This document shows positions 15,301 to 30,369 of a stretch of DNA of 64,000 bases, piece after piece; the first letter of the stretch is position 1, and each line of letters begins with the position of its first letter. The DNA is from Hexactinellida sp. DTS-2022 (Eukaryota; Porifera; Hexactinellida): the NCBI GenBank assembly GCA_028753945.1, contig JAPNXP010000013.1, forward strand, positions 3,162,001 through 3,226,000, written 5' to 3'. The notes under the pieces are model-generated. The model was not told where the DNA came from. It did no database searches and worked only from the letters and a program-made list of their open reading frames with translations. The position numbers were made by a program, and so were the translations under genes.

Positions 15301-17532
15301 GATGCTAATTTACAAAATTGATACTAATACAGAACATTTCTATTAAAGATTTACTAGCAACGGTAATAATGCTAATTCACAAAATTGATACTAATACAGA
15401 ACATTTCTATTCTAAGTTTGACTAGCAACAGTAAGAATGCTAATTACAAAATTGATACTAACACAGAACATTTCTATTCCTTGTTTGAATAGCCACGGTA
15501 AGAATGCTAATTACAAGCTTACTAATACAGAACATTTCTATTATATGTTTGACAAGCCACGATAAGATTGCTAATTTAAAAGCTGATACTAATACAGAAC
15601 ATTTCTATTCTAAGTTTGACTAGCAACGGTAAGAATGCTAATTTACAAAGTTGATACTAATACAGAACATTTCGTTTCTAAGTTTGAATAGCAAATGTAA
15701 GAATGCTAATTTACAAGCTTACTAATACAGAACATTTCAATTATAAGTTTGACTTGTAACGGTGAGATTGCTAATTTACATGCATACTAATATAGAAGAT
15801 TTATATTATAAGTTTGACTAGCAACGGTCAGAATGCTAATTTACAAAATTGATACTAATACAGAACATTTCAATTCCTAGTTTGAATAGCAACGGTAATA
15901 ATGTAAATTTACAAAATTGATACTAATACAGAACAATTCTATTATAAGTTTTACTAGCAACGGTAATAATGTAAATTTACAAAATTGATACTAATACAGA
16001 ACATTTCTATTATAAGTTTGACTAGCAACAGTAAGAATGCTAATTTACAAAATTGATACTAATACAGAACATTTCTATTATAGATTTACTAGCAACGGTA
16101 ATAATGCTAATTTACAAAATTGATACTAATACAGAACATTTCTATTCTAAGTTTGACTAGCAACAGTAAGAATGCTAATTAGAAAATTGATACTAATACA
16201 GAACATTTCGATTCCTTGTTTGAATAGCCACGGTAAGAATGCTAATTTACAAGCTTACTAATACAGAACATTTCTATAATATGTTTGACAAGCCACGATA
16301 AGATTGCTAATTTACAAAGCTGATACTCATACAGAACATTTCTATTCTAAGTTTGACTAGCAACGGTAAGAATGCTAATTTACAAAGTTGATACTAATAC
16401 AGAACATTTCGTTTCTAAGTTTGAATAGCAACTGTAAGAATGCTAATTTACAAGCTTACTAATACAGAACGTTTCTATTATAAGTTTGACTTGTAACGGT
16501 AAGATTGCTAATTTACATGCTTACTAATACAAAACATTTCAATTATAAGTTTGACTAGCAACGGTCAGAATGGTAATTTACAAAATTGATACTAATACAG
16601 AACATTTCTATTCCTAGTTTGAATAGCAACGGTAATAATGTAAATTTACAAAATTGATACTAATACAGAACAATTCTATTATAAGTTTTACTAGCAGTAA
16701 TAATGTAAATTTACAAAATTGATACTAATACAGAACAATTCTATTATAAGTTTGACTAGCAACGGTAGGAATGATAATTTACAAAGCTGATAATAATACA
16801 GAACATTTCTATTCTAAGTTTGAATAACAACGGTAAGAATGCTAATTTACAAGCTTACTAATACAGAATATTTCTATTATATGTTTGACTAGCAACGGTA
16901 AGATTGCTAATTTACAAAGCTGAAACTAATACAGAACATTTTTATTCAAAGTTTTACTAGCAACGGTAAGAATGCTAATTTACAAAGCAGATACTAATAC
17001 AGAACATTTCTATTCTAAGTTTGACTAGCAACGGTAAGAATGCTAATTTACAACTTACTAATACAGAACATTTCTATTCTAAGTTTGAATAACAACGGTA
17101 AGAATGCTAATTTACAAGCTTACTAATACAGAACATTTCTACTATAAGTTTGACTTGTAACGGTAAGATTGCTAATTTACATGCTTACTAATACAGAACA
17201 TTTCTATTATAAGTTTGACTAGCAACGGTCAGAATGCTAATTTACAAGCTTACTAATACAGAACATTTCTATTATATGTTTGACTAGCAACGGTAAGATT
17301 GCTAATTTACAAAGCTGAAACTAATACAGAACATTTTTATTCTAAGTTTGACTAGCAACGGTAAGGATGCTAATTTACAAAGTTGATACTAAAACAGAAC
17401 ATTTCTATTCTAAGTTTTACTAGCAACGGTAAGAATGCTAATTTACAAAGCTGATACTAATACAGAACATTTCTATTCTAAGTTTGACTAGCAACGGTAA
17501 GAATGCTAATTTACAAAGTTGATACTAATACA

Positions 17533-20500
17533 GAAAATTTCTATTCTAAGTTTGACTAGCAACGGTAAGGATGCTAATTTACAAAGTTGATACTAATACA
17601 GAACATTTCTATTCCTAGTTTGAATAGCAACGGCAATAATGTAAATTTACAAAATTGATACTAATACAGAACATTTCTATTATAAGTTTGACTAGCAACA
17701 GTAAGAATGCTAATTAGAAAATTGATACTAATACAGAACATTTCTATTCCTTGTTTGAATAGCCACGTTAAGAATGCTAATTTACAAGCTTACTAATACA
17801 GAACATTTCTATTATATGTTTGACAAGCCAGGATAAGATTGCTAATTTACAAAGCTGATACTAATACAGAACATTTCTATTCTAAGTTTGACTAGCAACG
17901 GTAAGAATGCTAATTTACAAAGTTGATACTAATACAGAACATTTCGTTTCTAAGTTTGAATAGCAACTGTAAGAATGCTAATTTACAAGCTTACTAATAC
18001 AGAACATTTCTATTATAAGTTTGACTTGTAACGGTAAGATTGCTAATTTACATGCTTACTAATACAGAACATTTCAATTATAAGTTTGACTAGCAACGGT
18101 CAGAATGCTAATTTACAAAATTGATACTAATACAGAACATTTCTATTCCTAGTTTGACTAGCAACGGTAATAATGTAAATTTACAAAATTGATACTAATA
18201 CAGAACATTTCTATTCTAAGTTTGACTAGTAACGGTAAGAATGCTAATTTACAAAGTTGATACTAATACAGAACATTTCTATTCTAAGTTTGACTAGCAA
18301 CGGTAGGAATGCTAATTTACAAGTTTACTAATACAGAACATTTCTATTATAAGTTTGACTAGCAACGGGGGGAATGCTAATTTATAAAGTTGATACTAAT
18401 ACAGAACATTAATATTCTAAGTTTGACTAGTAACGGTAATAATGCTAATTTACAAAATTGATACTAATACAGAACATTTCTATTCTAAGTTTGACTAGCA
18501 ACAGTAAGAATGCTAATTACAAAATTGATACTAATGCAGAACAATTCTATTCCTTGTTTGAATAGCAACAGTAAGAATGCTAATTTACAAGCTTACTAAT
18601 ACCGAACATTTCTATTATAAGTTTGACTAGCAACGGTAGGAATGCTAATTTACAAAGTTGATACTAATACAGAACATTTCTATTATAAGTTTGACTAGCA
18701 ACGGTAGGAATGCTAATTTACAAGCTTACTAATACAGAACATTTCTATTCAAAGTTTTACTAGCAACGGTAAGAATGCTAATTTACAAAGCAGATACTAA
18801 TACAGAACATTTCTATTCTAAGTTTGACTAGCAACGGTAAGAATGCTAATTTACAACTTACTAATACAGAACATTTCTATTCTAAGTTTGAATAACAACG
18901 GTAAGAATGCTAATTTACAAGCTTACTAATACAGAACATTTCTACTATAAGTTTGACTTGTAACGGTAAGATTGCTAATTTACATGCTTACTAATACAGA
19001 ACATTTCTATTATAAGTTTGACTAGCAACGGTCAGAATGCTAATTTACAAGCTTACTAATACAGAACATTTCTATTATATGTTTGACTAGCAACGGTAAG
19101 ATTGCTAATTTACAAAGCTGAAACTAATACAGAACATTTTTATTCTAAGTTTGACTAGCAACGGTAAGGATGCTAATTTACAAAGTTGATACTAAAACAG
19201 AACATTTCTATTCTAAGTTTTACTAGCAACGGTAAGAATGCTAATTTACAAAGCTGATACTAATACAGAACATTTCTATTCTAAGTTTGACTAGCAACGG
19301 TAAGAATGCTAATTTACAAAGTTGATACTAATACAGAAAATTTCTATTCTAAGTTTGACTAGCAACGGTAAGGATGCTAATTTACAAAGTTGATACTAAT
19401 ACAGAACATTTCTATTCCTAGTTTGAATAGCAACGGCAATAATGTAAATTTACAAAATTGATACTAATACAGAACATTTCTATTATAAGTTTGACTAGCA
19501 ACAGTAAGAATGCTAATTAGAAAATTGATACTAATACAGAACATTTCTATTCCTTGTTTGAATAGCCACGTTAAGAATGCTAATTTACAAGCTTACTAAT
19601 ACAGAACATTTCTATTATATGTTTGACAAGCCAGGATAAGATTGCTAATTTACAAAGCTGATACTAATACAGAACATTTCTATTCTAAGTTTGACTAGCA
19701 ACGGTAAGAATGCTAATTTACAAAGTTGATACTAATACAGAACATTTCGTTTCTAAGTTTGAATAGCAACTGTAAGAATGCTAATTTACAAGCTTACTAA
19801 TACAGAACATTTCTATTATAAGTTTGACTTGTAACGGTAAGATTGCTAATTTACATGCTTACTAATACAGAACATTTCAATTATAAGTTTGACTAGCAAC
19901 GGTCAGAATGCTAATTTACAAAATTGATACTAATACAGAACATTTCTATTCCTAGTTTGACTAGCAACGGTAATAATGTAAATTTACAAAATTGATACTA
20001 ATACAGAACATTTCTATTCTAAGTTTGACTAGTAACGGTAAGAATGCTAATTTACAAAGTTGATACTAATACAGAACATTTCTATTCTAAGTTTGACTAG
20101 CAACGGTAGGAATGCTAATTTACAAGTTTACTAATACAGAACATTTCTATTATAAGTTTGACTAGCAACGGGGGGAATGCTAATTTATAAAGTTGATACT
20201 AATACAGAACATTAATATTCTAAGTTTGACTAGTAACGGTAATAATGCTAATTTACAAAATTGATACTAATACAGAACATTTCTATTCTAAGTTTGACTA
20301 GCAACAGTAAGAATGCTAATTACAAAATTGATACTAATGCAGAACAATTCTATTCCTTGTTTGAATAGCAACAGTAAGAATGCTAATTTACAAGCTTACT
20401 AATACCGAACATTTCTATTATAAGTTTGACTAGCAACGGTAGGAATGCTAATTTACAAAGTTGATACTAATACAGAACATTTCTATTATAAGTTTGACTA

Positions 20501-23500
20501 GCAACGGTAGGAATGCTAATTTACAAGCTTACTAATACAGAACATTTCTATTATAAGTTTGAGTAGCAACGGTAAGAATGCTAATTTACAAAGTTGATAC
20601 TAATACAGAACATTTCGTTTCTAAGTAAGAATAGCAACTGTAAGAATGCTAATTTACAAGCTTACTAATACAGAACATTTCTATTATAAGTTTGACTTGT
20701 AACGGTAAGATTGCTAATTTACATGCTTACTAATACAGAACATTTCTATTATAAGTTTGACTAGCAACAGTAAGAATGCTAATTTACAAAATTGATACTA
20801 ATACAGAACATTTCTATTATAGATTTACTAGCAACGGTAATAATGCTAATTTACAAAATTGATACTAATACAGAACATTTCTATTCTAAGTTTGACTAGC
20901 AACAGTAAGAATGCTAATTACAAAATTGATACTAACACAGAACATTTCTATTCCTTGTTTGAATAGCCACGGTAAGAATGCTAATTTACAAGCTTACTAA
21001 TACAGAACATTTCTATTATATGTTTGACAAGCCACGATAAGATTGCTAATTTAAAAGCTGATACTAATACAGAACATTTCTATTCTAAGTTTGACTAGCA
21101 ACGGTAAGAATGCTAATTTACAAAGTTGATACTAATACAGAACATTTCGTTTCTAAGTTTGAATAGCAAATGTAAGAATGCTAATTTACAAGCTTACTAA
21201 TACAGAACATTTCTATTATAAGTTTGACTTGTAACGGTAAGATTGCTAATTTACATGCTTACTAATATAGAAGATTTCTATTATAAGTTTGACTAGCAAC
21301 GGTCAGAATGCTAATTTACAAAATTGATACTAATACAGAACATTTCTATTCCTAGTTTGAATAGCAACGGTAATAATGTAAATTTACAAAATTGATACTA
21401 ATACAGAACATTTCTATTCTAAGTTTGACTAGTAACGGTAAGAATGCTAATTTACAAAGTTGATACTAATACAGAACATTTCTATTCTAAGTTTGACTAG
21501 CAACGGTAGGAATGCTAATTTACTAGCTTACTAATACAGAACATTTCTATTATAAGTTTGACTAGCAACGGGGGGAATGCTAATTTATAAAGTTGATACT
21601 AATACAGAACATTAATATTCTAAGTTTGACTAGTAACGGTAATAATGCTAATTTACAAAATTGATACTAATACAGAACATTTCTATTCTAAGTTTGACTA
21701 GCAACAGTAAGAATGCTAATTACAAAATTGATACTAATACAGAACAATTCTATTCCTTGTTTGAATAGCAACAGTAAGAATGCTAATTTACAAGCTTACT
21801 AATACCGAACATTTCTATTATAAGTTTGACTAGCAACGGTAGGAATGCTAATTTACAAAGTTGATACTAATACAGAACATTTCTATTATAAGTTTGACTA
21901 GCAACGGTAGGAATGCTAATTTACAAGCTTACTAATACAGAACATTTCTATTATAAGTTTGAGTAGCAACGGTAAGAATGCTAATTTACAAAGTTGATAC
22001 TAATACAGAACATTTCGTTTCTAAGTAAGAATAGCAACTGTAAGAATGCTAATTTACAAGCTTACTAATACAGAACATTTCTATTATAAGTTTGACTTGT
22101 AACGGTAAGATTGCTAATTTACATGCTTACTAATACAGAACATTTCTATTATAAGTTTGACTAGCAACAGTAAGAATGCTAATTTACAAAATTGATACTA
22201 ATACAGAACATTTCTATTATAGATTTACTAGCAACGGTAATAATGCTAATTTACAAAATTGATACTAATACAGAACATTTCTATTCTAAGTTTGACTAGC
22301 GACAGTAAGAATGCTAATTACAAAATTGATACTAACACAGAACATTTCTATTCCTTGTTTGAATAGCCACGGTAAGAATGCTAATTTACAAGCTTACTAA
22401 TACAGAACATTTCTATTCTAAGTTTGACTAGCAACAGTAAGAATGCTAATTACAAAATTGATACTAACACAGAACATTTCTATTCCTTGTTTGAATAGCC
22501 ACGGTAAGAATGCTAATTTACAAGCTTACTAATACAGAACATTTCTATTATATGTTTGACAAGCCACGATAAGATTGCTAATTTAAAAGCTGATACTAAT
22601 ACAGAACATTTCTATTCTAAGTTTGACTAGCAACGGTAAGAATGCTAATTTACAAAGTTGATACTAATACAGAACATTTCGTTTCTAAGTTTGAATAGCA
22701 AATGTAAGAATGCTAATTTACAAGCTTACTAATACAGAACATTTCTATTATAAGTTTGACTTGTAACGGTAAGATTGCTAATTTACATGCTTACTAATAT
22801 AGAAGATTTCTATTATAAGTTTGACTAGCAACGGTCAGAATGCTAATTTACAAAATTGATACTAATACAGAACATTTCTATTCCTAGTTTGAATAGCAAC
22901 GGTAATAATGTAAATTTACAAAATTGATACTAATAGAGAACATTTCTATTCGAAGTTTGACTAGTAACGGTAAGAATGCTAATTTACAAAGTTGATACTA
23001 ATACAGAACATTTCTATTCTAAGTTTGACTAGCAACGGTAGGAATGCTAATTTACTAGCTTACTAATACAGAACATTTCTATTATAAGTTTGACTAGCAA
23101 CGGGGGGAATGCTAATTTATAAAGTTGATACTAATACAGAACATTAATATTCTAAGTTTGACTAGTAACGGTAATAATGCTAATTTACAAAATTGATACT
23201 AATACAGAACATTTCTATTCTAAGTTTGACTAGCAACAGTAAGAATGCTAATTACAAAATTGATACTAATACAGAACAATTCTATTCCTTGTTTGAATAG
23301 CAACAGTAAGAATGCTAATTTACAAGCTTACTAATACCGAACATTTCTATTATAAGTTTGACTAGCAACGGTAGGAATGCTAATTTACAAAGTTGATACT
23401 AATACAGAACATTTCTATTATAAGTTTGACTAGCAACGGTAGGAATGCTAATTTACAAGCTTACTAATACAGAACATTTCTATTATAAGTTTGAGTAGCA

Positions 23501-23700
23501 ACGGTAAGAATGCTAATTTACAAAGTTGATACTAATACAGAACATTTCGTTTCTAAGTAAGAATAGCAACTGTAAGAATGCTAATTTACAAGCTTACTAA
23601 TACAGAACATTTCTATTATAAGTTTGACTTGTAACGGTAAGATTGCTAATTTACATGCTTACTAATACAGAACATTTCTATTATAAGTTTGACTAGCAAC
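17533..23700. repeat. Higher-order repeats with 1803-, 1400- and 1532-bp spacing
   Basis: The AGAAAATTTC variant at 17533 recurs at 19336 (1803 bp). The CGGGGGG variant occurs at 18366, 20169, 21569 and 23101, giving 1803, 1400 and 1532 bp. The 1532 spacing equals the 1400 spacing plus about two extra monomers (132 bp) near 22,400, which look like a recent local duplication. Confidence 0.8.
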
Positions 23701-26699
23701 AGTAAGAATGCTAATTTACAAAATTGATACTAATACAGAACATTTCTATTATAGATTTACTAGCAACGGTAATAATGCTAATTTACAAAATTGATACTAA
23801 TACAGAACATTTCTATTCTAAGTTTGACTAGCGACAGTAAGAATGCTAATTACAAAATTGATACTAACACAGAACATTTCTATTCCTTGTTTGAATAGCC
23901 ACGGTAAGAATGCTAATTTACAAGCTTACTAATACAGAACATTTCTATTATATGTTTGACAAGCCACGATAAGATTGCTAATTTAAAAGCTGATACTAAT
24001 ACAGAACATTTCTATTCTAAGTTTGACTAGCAACGGTGAGAATGCTAATTTACAAAGTTGATACTAATACAGAACATTTCGTTTCTAAGTTTGAATAGCA
24101 AATGTAAGAATGCTAATTTACAAGCTTACTAATACAGAACATTTCTATTATAAGTTTGACTTGTAACGGTAAGATTGCTAATTTACATGCTTACTAATAT
24201 AGAAGATTTCTATTATAAGTTTGACTAGCAACGGTCAGAATGCTAATTTACAAAATTGATACTAATACAGAACATTTCTATTCCTAGTTTGAATAGCAAC
24301 GGTAATAATGTAAATTTACAAAATTGATACTAATACAGAACAATTCTATTATAAGTTTTACTAGCAACGGTAATAATGTAAATTTACAAAATTGATACTA
24401 ATACAGAACATTTCTATTATAAGTTTGACTAGCAACAGTAAGAATGCTAATTTACAAAATTGATACTAATACAGAACATTTCTATTCTAAGTTTGACTAG
24501 CAACAGTAAGAATGCTAATTAGAAAATTGATACTAATACAGAACATTTCGATTCCTTGTTTGAATAGCCACGGTAAGAATGCTAATTTACAAGCTTACTA
24601 ATACAGAACATTTCTATTATATGTTTGACAAGCCACGATAAGATTGCTAATTTACAAAGCTGATACTAATACAGAACATTTCTATTCTAAGTTTGACTAG
24701 CAACGGTAAGAATGCTAATTTACAAAGTTGATACTAATACAGAACATTTCGTTTCTAAGTTTGAATAGCAACTGTAAGAATGCTAATTTACAAGCTTACT
24801 AATACAGAACATTTCTATTATAAGTTTGACTTGTAACGGTAAGATTGCTAATTTACATGCTTACTAATACAGAACATTTCAATTATAAGTTTGACTAGCA
24901 ACGGTCAGAATGCTAATTTACAAAATTGATACTAATACAGAACATTTCTATTCCTAGTTTGAATAGCAACGGTAATAATGTAAATTTACAAAATTGATAC
25001 TAATACAGAACAATTCTATTATAAGTTTTACTAGCAGTAATAATGTAAATTTACAAAATTGATACTAATACAGAACAATTCTATTATAAGTTTGACTAGC
25101 AACGGTAGGAATGATAATTTACAAAGCTGATAATAATACAGAACATTTCTATTCTAAGTTTGAATAACAACGGTAAGAATGCTAATTTACAAGCTTACTA
25201 ATACAGAACATTTCTATTATAAGTTTGACTTGTAACGGTAAGATTGCTAATTTACATGCTTACTAATACAGAACATTTCTATTATAAGTTTGACTAGCAA
25301 CGGTCAGAATGCTAATTTACAAGCTTACTAATACAGAACATTTCTATTATATGTTTGACTAGCAACGGTAAGATTGCTAATTTACAAAGCTGAAACTAAT
25401 ACAGAACATTTTTATTCTAAGTTTGACTAGCAACGGTAAGGATGCTAATTTACAAAGTTGATACTAAAACAGAACATTTCTATTCTAAGTTTTACTAGCA
25501 ACGGTAAGAATGCTAATTTACAAAGCTGATACTAATACAGAACATTTCTATTCTAAGTTTGACAAGCAACGGTAAGAATGCAAATTTACAAAGTTGATAC
25601 TAATACAGAACATTTCGTTTCTAAGTTTGAATAGCAACTGTAAGAATGCAAATTTACAAGCTTACTAATACAGAACATTTCTATTATAAGTTTGACTTGT
25701 AACGGTAAGATTGCTAATTTACATGCTTACTAATACAGAACATTTCTATTATAAGTTTGACTAGCAACGGTCAGAATGCTAATTTACAAAATTGATACTA
25801 ATACAGAACATTTCTATTCCTAGTTTGAATAGCAACGGCAATAATGTAAATTTACAAAATTGATACTAATACAGAACATTTCTATTATAAGTTTGACTAG
25901 CAACAGTAAGAATGCTAATTAGAAAATTGATACTAATACAGAACATTTCTATTCCTTGTTTGAATAGCCACTGTAAGAATGCTAATTTACAAGCTTACTA
26001 ATACAGAACATTTCTATTATATGTTTGACAAGCCACGATAAGATTGCTAATTTACAAAGCTGATACTAATACAGAACATTTCTATTCTAAGTTTGAATAG
26101 CAACGGTAAGAATGCTAATTTACAAAGTTGATACTAATACAGAACATTTCGTTTCTAAGTTTGAATAGCAACTGTAAGAATGCTAATTTACAAGCTTACT
26201 AATACAGAACATTTCTATTATAAGTTTGACTTGTAACGGTAAGATTGCTAATTTACATGCTTACTAATACAGAACATTTCAATTATAAGTTTGACTAGCA
26301 ACGGTCAGAATGCTAATTTACAAAATTGATACTAATACAGAACATTTCTATTCCTAGTTTTACTAGCAACGGTAATAATGTAAATTTACAAAATTGATAC
26401 TAATACAGAACATTTCTATTATAAGTTTGACTAGCAACAGTAAGAATGCTAATTTACAAAATTGATACTAATACAGAACATTTCTATTATAGATTTACTA
26501 GCAAAGGTAATATTGTAAATTTACAAAATTGATACTAATACAGAACAATTCTATTATAAGTTTTACTAGCAACGGTAATAATGTAAATTTACAAAATTGA
26601 TACTAATACAGAGCAATTCTATTCTAAGTTTGACTAGCAACGATAAGAATGCTAATTTACAAGCTTACTAATACAGAACATTTCTATTATAAGTTTGAC

Positions 26700-29600
26700 T
26701 AGCAACGGTAGGAATGATAATTTACAAAGCTGATAATAATACAGAACATTTCTATTATAAGTTTTACTAGCAACGGTAATAATGCTAGTTTACCAAGTTG
26801 ATACTAATACAGAACATTTCTATTATAAGTTTGACTAGTAACGGTAAGAATGCTAATTTACAAAGTTGATACTAATACAGAACATTTCTATTATATGTTT
26901 GACAAGCCACGATAAGATTGCTAATTTACAAAGCTGATACTAATACAGAACATTTCTATTCTAAGTTTGACTAGCAACGGTAAGAATGCTAATTTACAAA
27001 GTTGATACTAATACAGAACATTTCGTTTCTAAGTTTGAATAGCAACTGTAAGAATGCTAATTTACAAGCTTACTAATACAGAACATTTCTATTCTAAGTT
27101 TGACTAGCAACGGTAAGAATGCTAATTTACAAAGCTGATACTAATACAGAACATTTCTATTCTAAGTTTGACTAGCAACGGTAAGAATGCTAATTTACAA
27201 AGCTGATACTAATACAGAACATTTCTATTCTAAGTTTGACTAGCAACGGTAGGAATGCTAACTTACAAAGTTGATACTAATACAGAACATTTCTATTCTA
27301 AGTTTGACTAGCAACGGTAATAATGCTAATTTACAAAATTGATACTAATACAGAACATTTCTATTCTAAGTTTGACTAGCAACGGTAAGAATGCTAATTT
27401 ACAAAGCTGATACTAATACAGAATATTTCTATTATAATTTAGACTAGCAACGGTAAGAATGCTAATTTACAAAGTTCATACTAATACAGAACATTTCTAT
27501 TCTAAGTTTGACTAGCAACGGTAGGAATGCTAATTTACAAACTGACTAATACAGAACATTTCTATTCTAAGTTTGACTAGCAACGGTAGGAATGCTAATT
27601 TACAAAGCTGATACTTATACAGAATATTTCTATTATAATTTAGACTAGCAACGATAATATTGTAAATTCACAAAATTGATACTAATACAGAACAATTCTA
27701 TTATAAGTTTTACTAGCAACGGTAAGAATGCAAATTTACAAAGCTGATACTAATACAGAACAATTCTATTATAAGTTTGAATAGCAACGGTAATATTGTA
27801 AATTTACAAAATTGATACTAATACAGAACAATTCTATTCTAGGTTTGACTAGCAACGGTAAGAATGCTAATTTACAAAGCTGATACTAATACAGAATATT
27901 TCTATTATAATTTAGACTAGCAACGGTAAGAATGCTAATTTACAAAGTTCATACTAATACAGAACATTTCTATTCTAAGTTTGACTAGAAACGGTAGGAA
28001 TGCTAATTTACAAACTGACTAATACAGAACAATTCTATTATAAGTTTTACTAGGAACGGTAATAATGTAAATTTACATAATTGATACTAATACAGAACAA
28101 TTCTATTATAAGTTTGACTAGCAACAGTAAGAATGCTAATTTACAAAATTGATACTAATACAGAACATTTCTATTATAGATTTACTAGCAACGGTAATAT
28201 TGTAAATTTACAAAATTGATACTAATACAGAACAATTCTATTATAAGTTTTACTAGCAACGGTAATAATGTAAATTTACAAAATTGATGCTAATACAGAG
28301 CAATTCTATTCTAAGTTTGACTAGCAACGATAAGAATGCTAATTTACAAGCTTACTAATACAGAACATTTCTATTATAAGTTTGACTAGCAACGGTAGGA
28401 ATGATAATTTACAAAGCTGATAATAATACAGAACATTTCTATTATAAGTTTTACTAGCAACGGTAATAATGCTAGTTTACCAAGTTGATACTAATACAGA
28501 ACATTTCTATTATAAGTTTGACTAGTAACGGTAAGAATGCTAATTTACAAAGTTGATACTAATACAGAACATTTCTATTATATGTTTGACAAGCCACGAT
28601 AAGATTGCTAATTTACAAAGCTGATACTAATACAGAACATTTCTATTCTAAGTTTGACTAGCAACGGTAAGAATGCTAATTTACAAAGTTGATACTAATA
28701 CAGAACATTTCATTTCTAAGTTTGAATAGCAACTGTAAGAATGCTAATTTACAAGCTTACTAATACAGAACATTTCTATTCTAAGTTTGACTAGCAACGG
28801 TAAGAATGCTAATTTACAAAGCTGATACTAATACAGAACATTTCTATTCTAAGTTTGACTAGCAACGGTAAGAATGCTAATTTACAAAGCTGATACTAAT
28901 ACAGAACATTTCTATTCTAAGTTTGACTAGCAACGGTAGGAATGCTAACTTACAAAGTTGATACTAATACAGAACATTTCTATTCTAAGTTTGACTAGCA
29001 ACGGTAATAATGCTAATTTACAAAATTGATACTAATACAGAACATTTCTATTCTAAGTTTGACTAGCAACGGTAAGAATGCTAATTTACAAAGCTGATAC
29101 TAATACAGAATATTTCTATTATAATTTAGACTAGCAACGGTAAGAATGCTAATTTACAAAGTTCATACTAATACAGAACATTTCTATTCTAAGTTTGACT
29201 AGCAACGGTAGGAATGCTAATTTACAAACTGACTAATATAGAACATTTCTATTCTAAGTTTGACTAGCAACGGTAGGAATGCTAATTTACAAAGCTGATA
29301 CTTATACAGAATATTTCTATTATAATTTAGACTAGCAACGATAATATTGTAAATTCACAAAATTGATACTAATACAGAACAATTCTATTATAAGTTTTAC
29401 TAGCAACGGTAAGAATGCAAATTTACAAAGCTGATACTAATACAGAACAATTCTATTATAAGTTTGAATAGCAACGGTAATATTGTAAATTTACAAAATT
29501 GATACTAATACAGAACAATTCTATTCTAGGTTTGACTAGCAACGGTAAGAATGCTAATTTACAAAGCTGATACTAATACAGAATATTTCTATTATAATTT

Positions 29601-30300
29601 AGACTAGCAACGGTAAGAATGCTAATTTACAAAGTTCATACTAATACAGAACATTTCTATTCTAAGTTTGACTAGCAACGGTAGGAATGCTAATTTACAA
29701 ACTGACTAATACAGAACAATTCTATTATAAGTTTTACTAGGAACGGTAATAATGTAAATTTACATAATTGATACTAATACAGAACAATTCTATTCTAAGT
29801 TTTACTAGCAACGGTAAGAATGCAAATTTACAAAGCTGATACTAATACAGAACATTTCTATTCATAGTTTGAATAGCAACGGTAAGAATGCTAATTTACA
29901 AAGCTGATACTAATACAGAACATTTCTATTCTAAGTTTGACTAGCAACGGTAATAATGCAAATTTACAAAGCTGATACTAATACAGAACATTTCTATTCT
30001 AAGTTTGACTAGCAACGGTAGGAATGCTAACTTACAAAGTTGATACTAATACAGAACATTTCTATTCTAAGTTTGACTAGCAACGGTAATAATGCTAATT
30101 TACAAAATTGATACTAATACAGAACATTTCTATTCTAAGTTTGACTAGCAACGGTAAGAATGCTAATTTACAAAGCTGATACTAATACAGAATATTTCTA
30201 TTATAATTTAGACTAGCAACGGTAAGAATGCTAATTTACAAAGTTCATACTAATACAGAACATTTCTATTCTAAGTTTGACTAGTAACGGTAGGAATGCT
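26700..30300. repeat. Terminal higher-order repeat block, period about 1687 bp
   Basis: The variant TAGTTTACCAAGTTG recurs at about 26,793 and 28,480 (1687 bp). The AGTTCATACTAATAC variant recurs with the same spacing at about 27,473 and 29,160. This block carries several private variants (TTTAGACTAGC, AAACTGACTAATACAG) not seen further left. The end of the array therefore has its own homogenisation history. Confidence 0.75.
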
Positions 30301-30369
30301 AATTTACAAACTGACCAATACAGAACATTTCTATTCTAAGTTTGACTAGCAACGGTAATACTGCTAATC

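Larger units (their letters stand above)
1..30369. repeat. 65/68-bp satellite array
   Basis: Continuous head-to-tail array of an AT-rich monomer. The long form is 68 bp (for example 1-68) and the short form is 65 bp (69-133). They differ in the middle: the long form has TTACAAAGTTGATACTAATA and the short form has TTACAAGCTTACTAATA. Common landmarks are GCAACGGTAAGAATGC, AATACAGAACATTTCTATT and AAGTTTGACTA. About 450 monomers fit. No transposon, gene or long open frame interrupts it, and stop codons occur in every frame. Monomers differ by point changes that recur in blocks, showing higher-order organisation. The array runs off the left edge and ends near 30,369, where the monomer breaks off within GGTAATACTGCTAATC. 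A centromeric or heterochromatic location is possible but is inference; I saw no CENP-B-box-like motif. Confidence 0.97.

Noticed and set aside
1-30369. CRISPR array
   Set aside because: The repeats have no unique spacers of constant length; monomers are contiguous and AT-rich, typical of eukaryotic satellite DNA.
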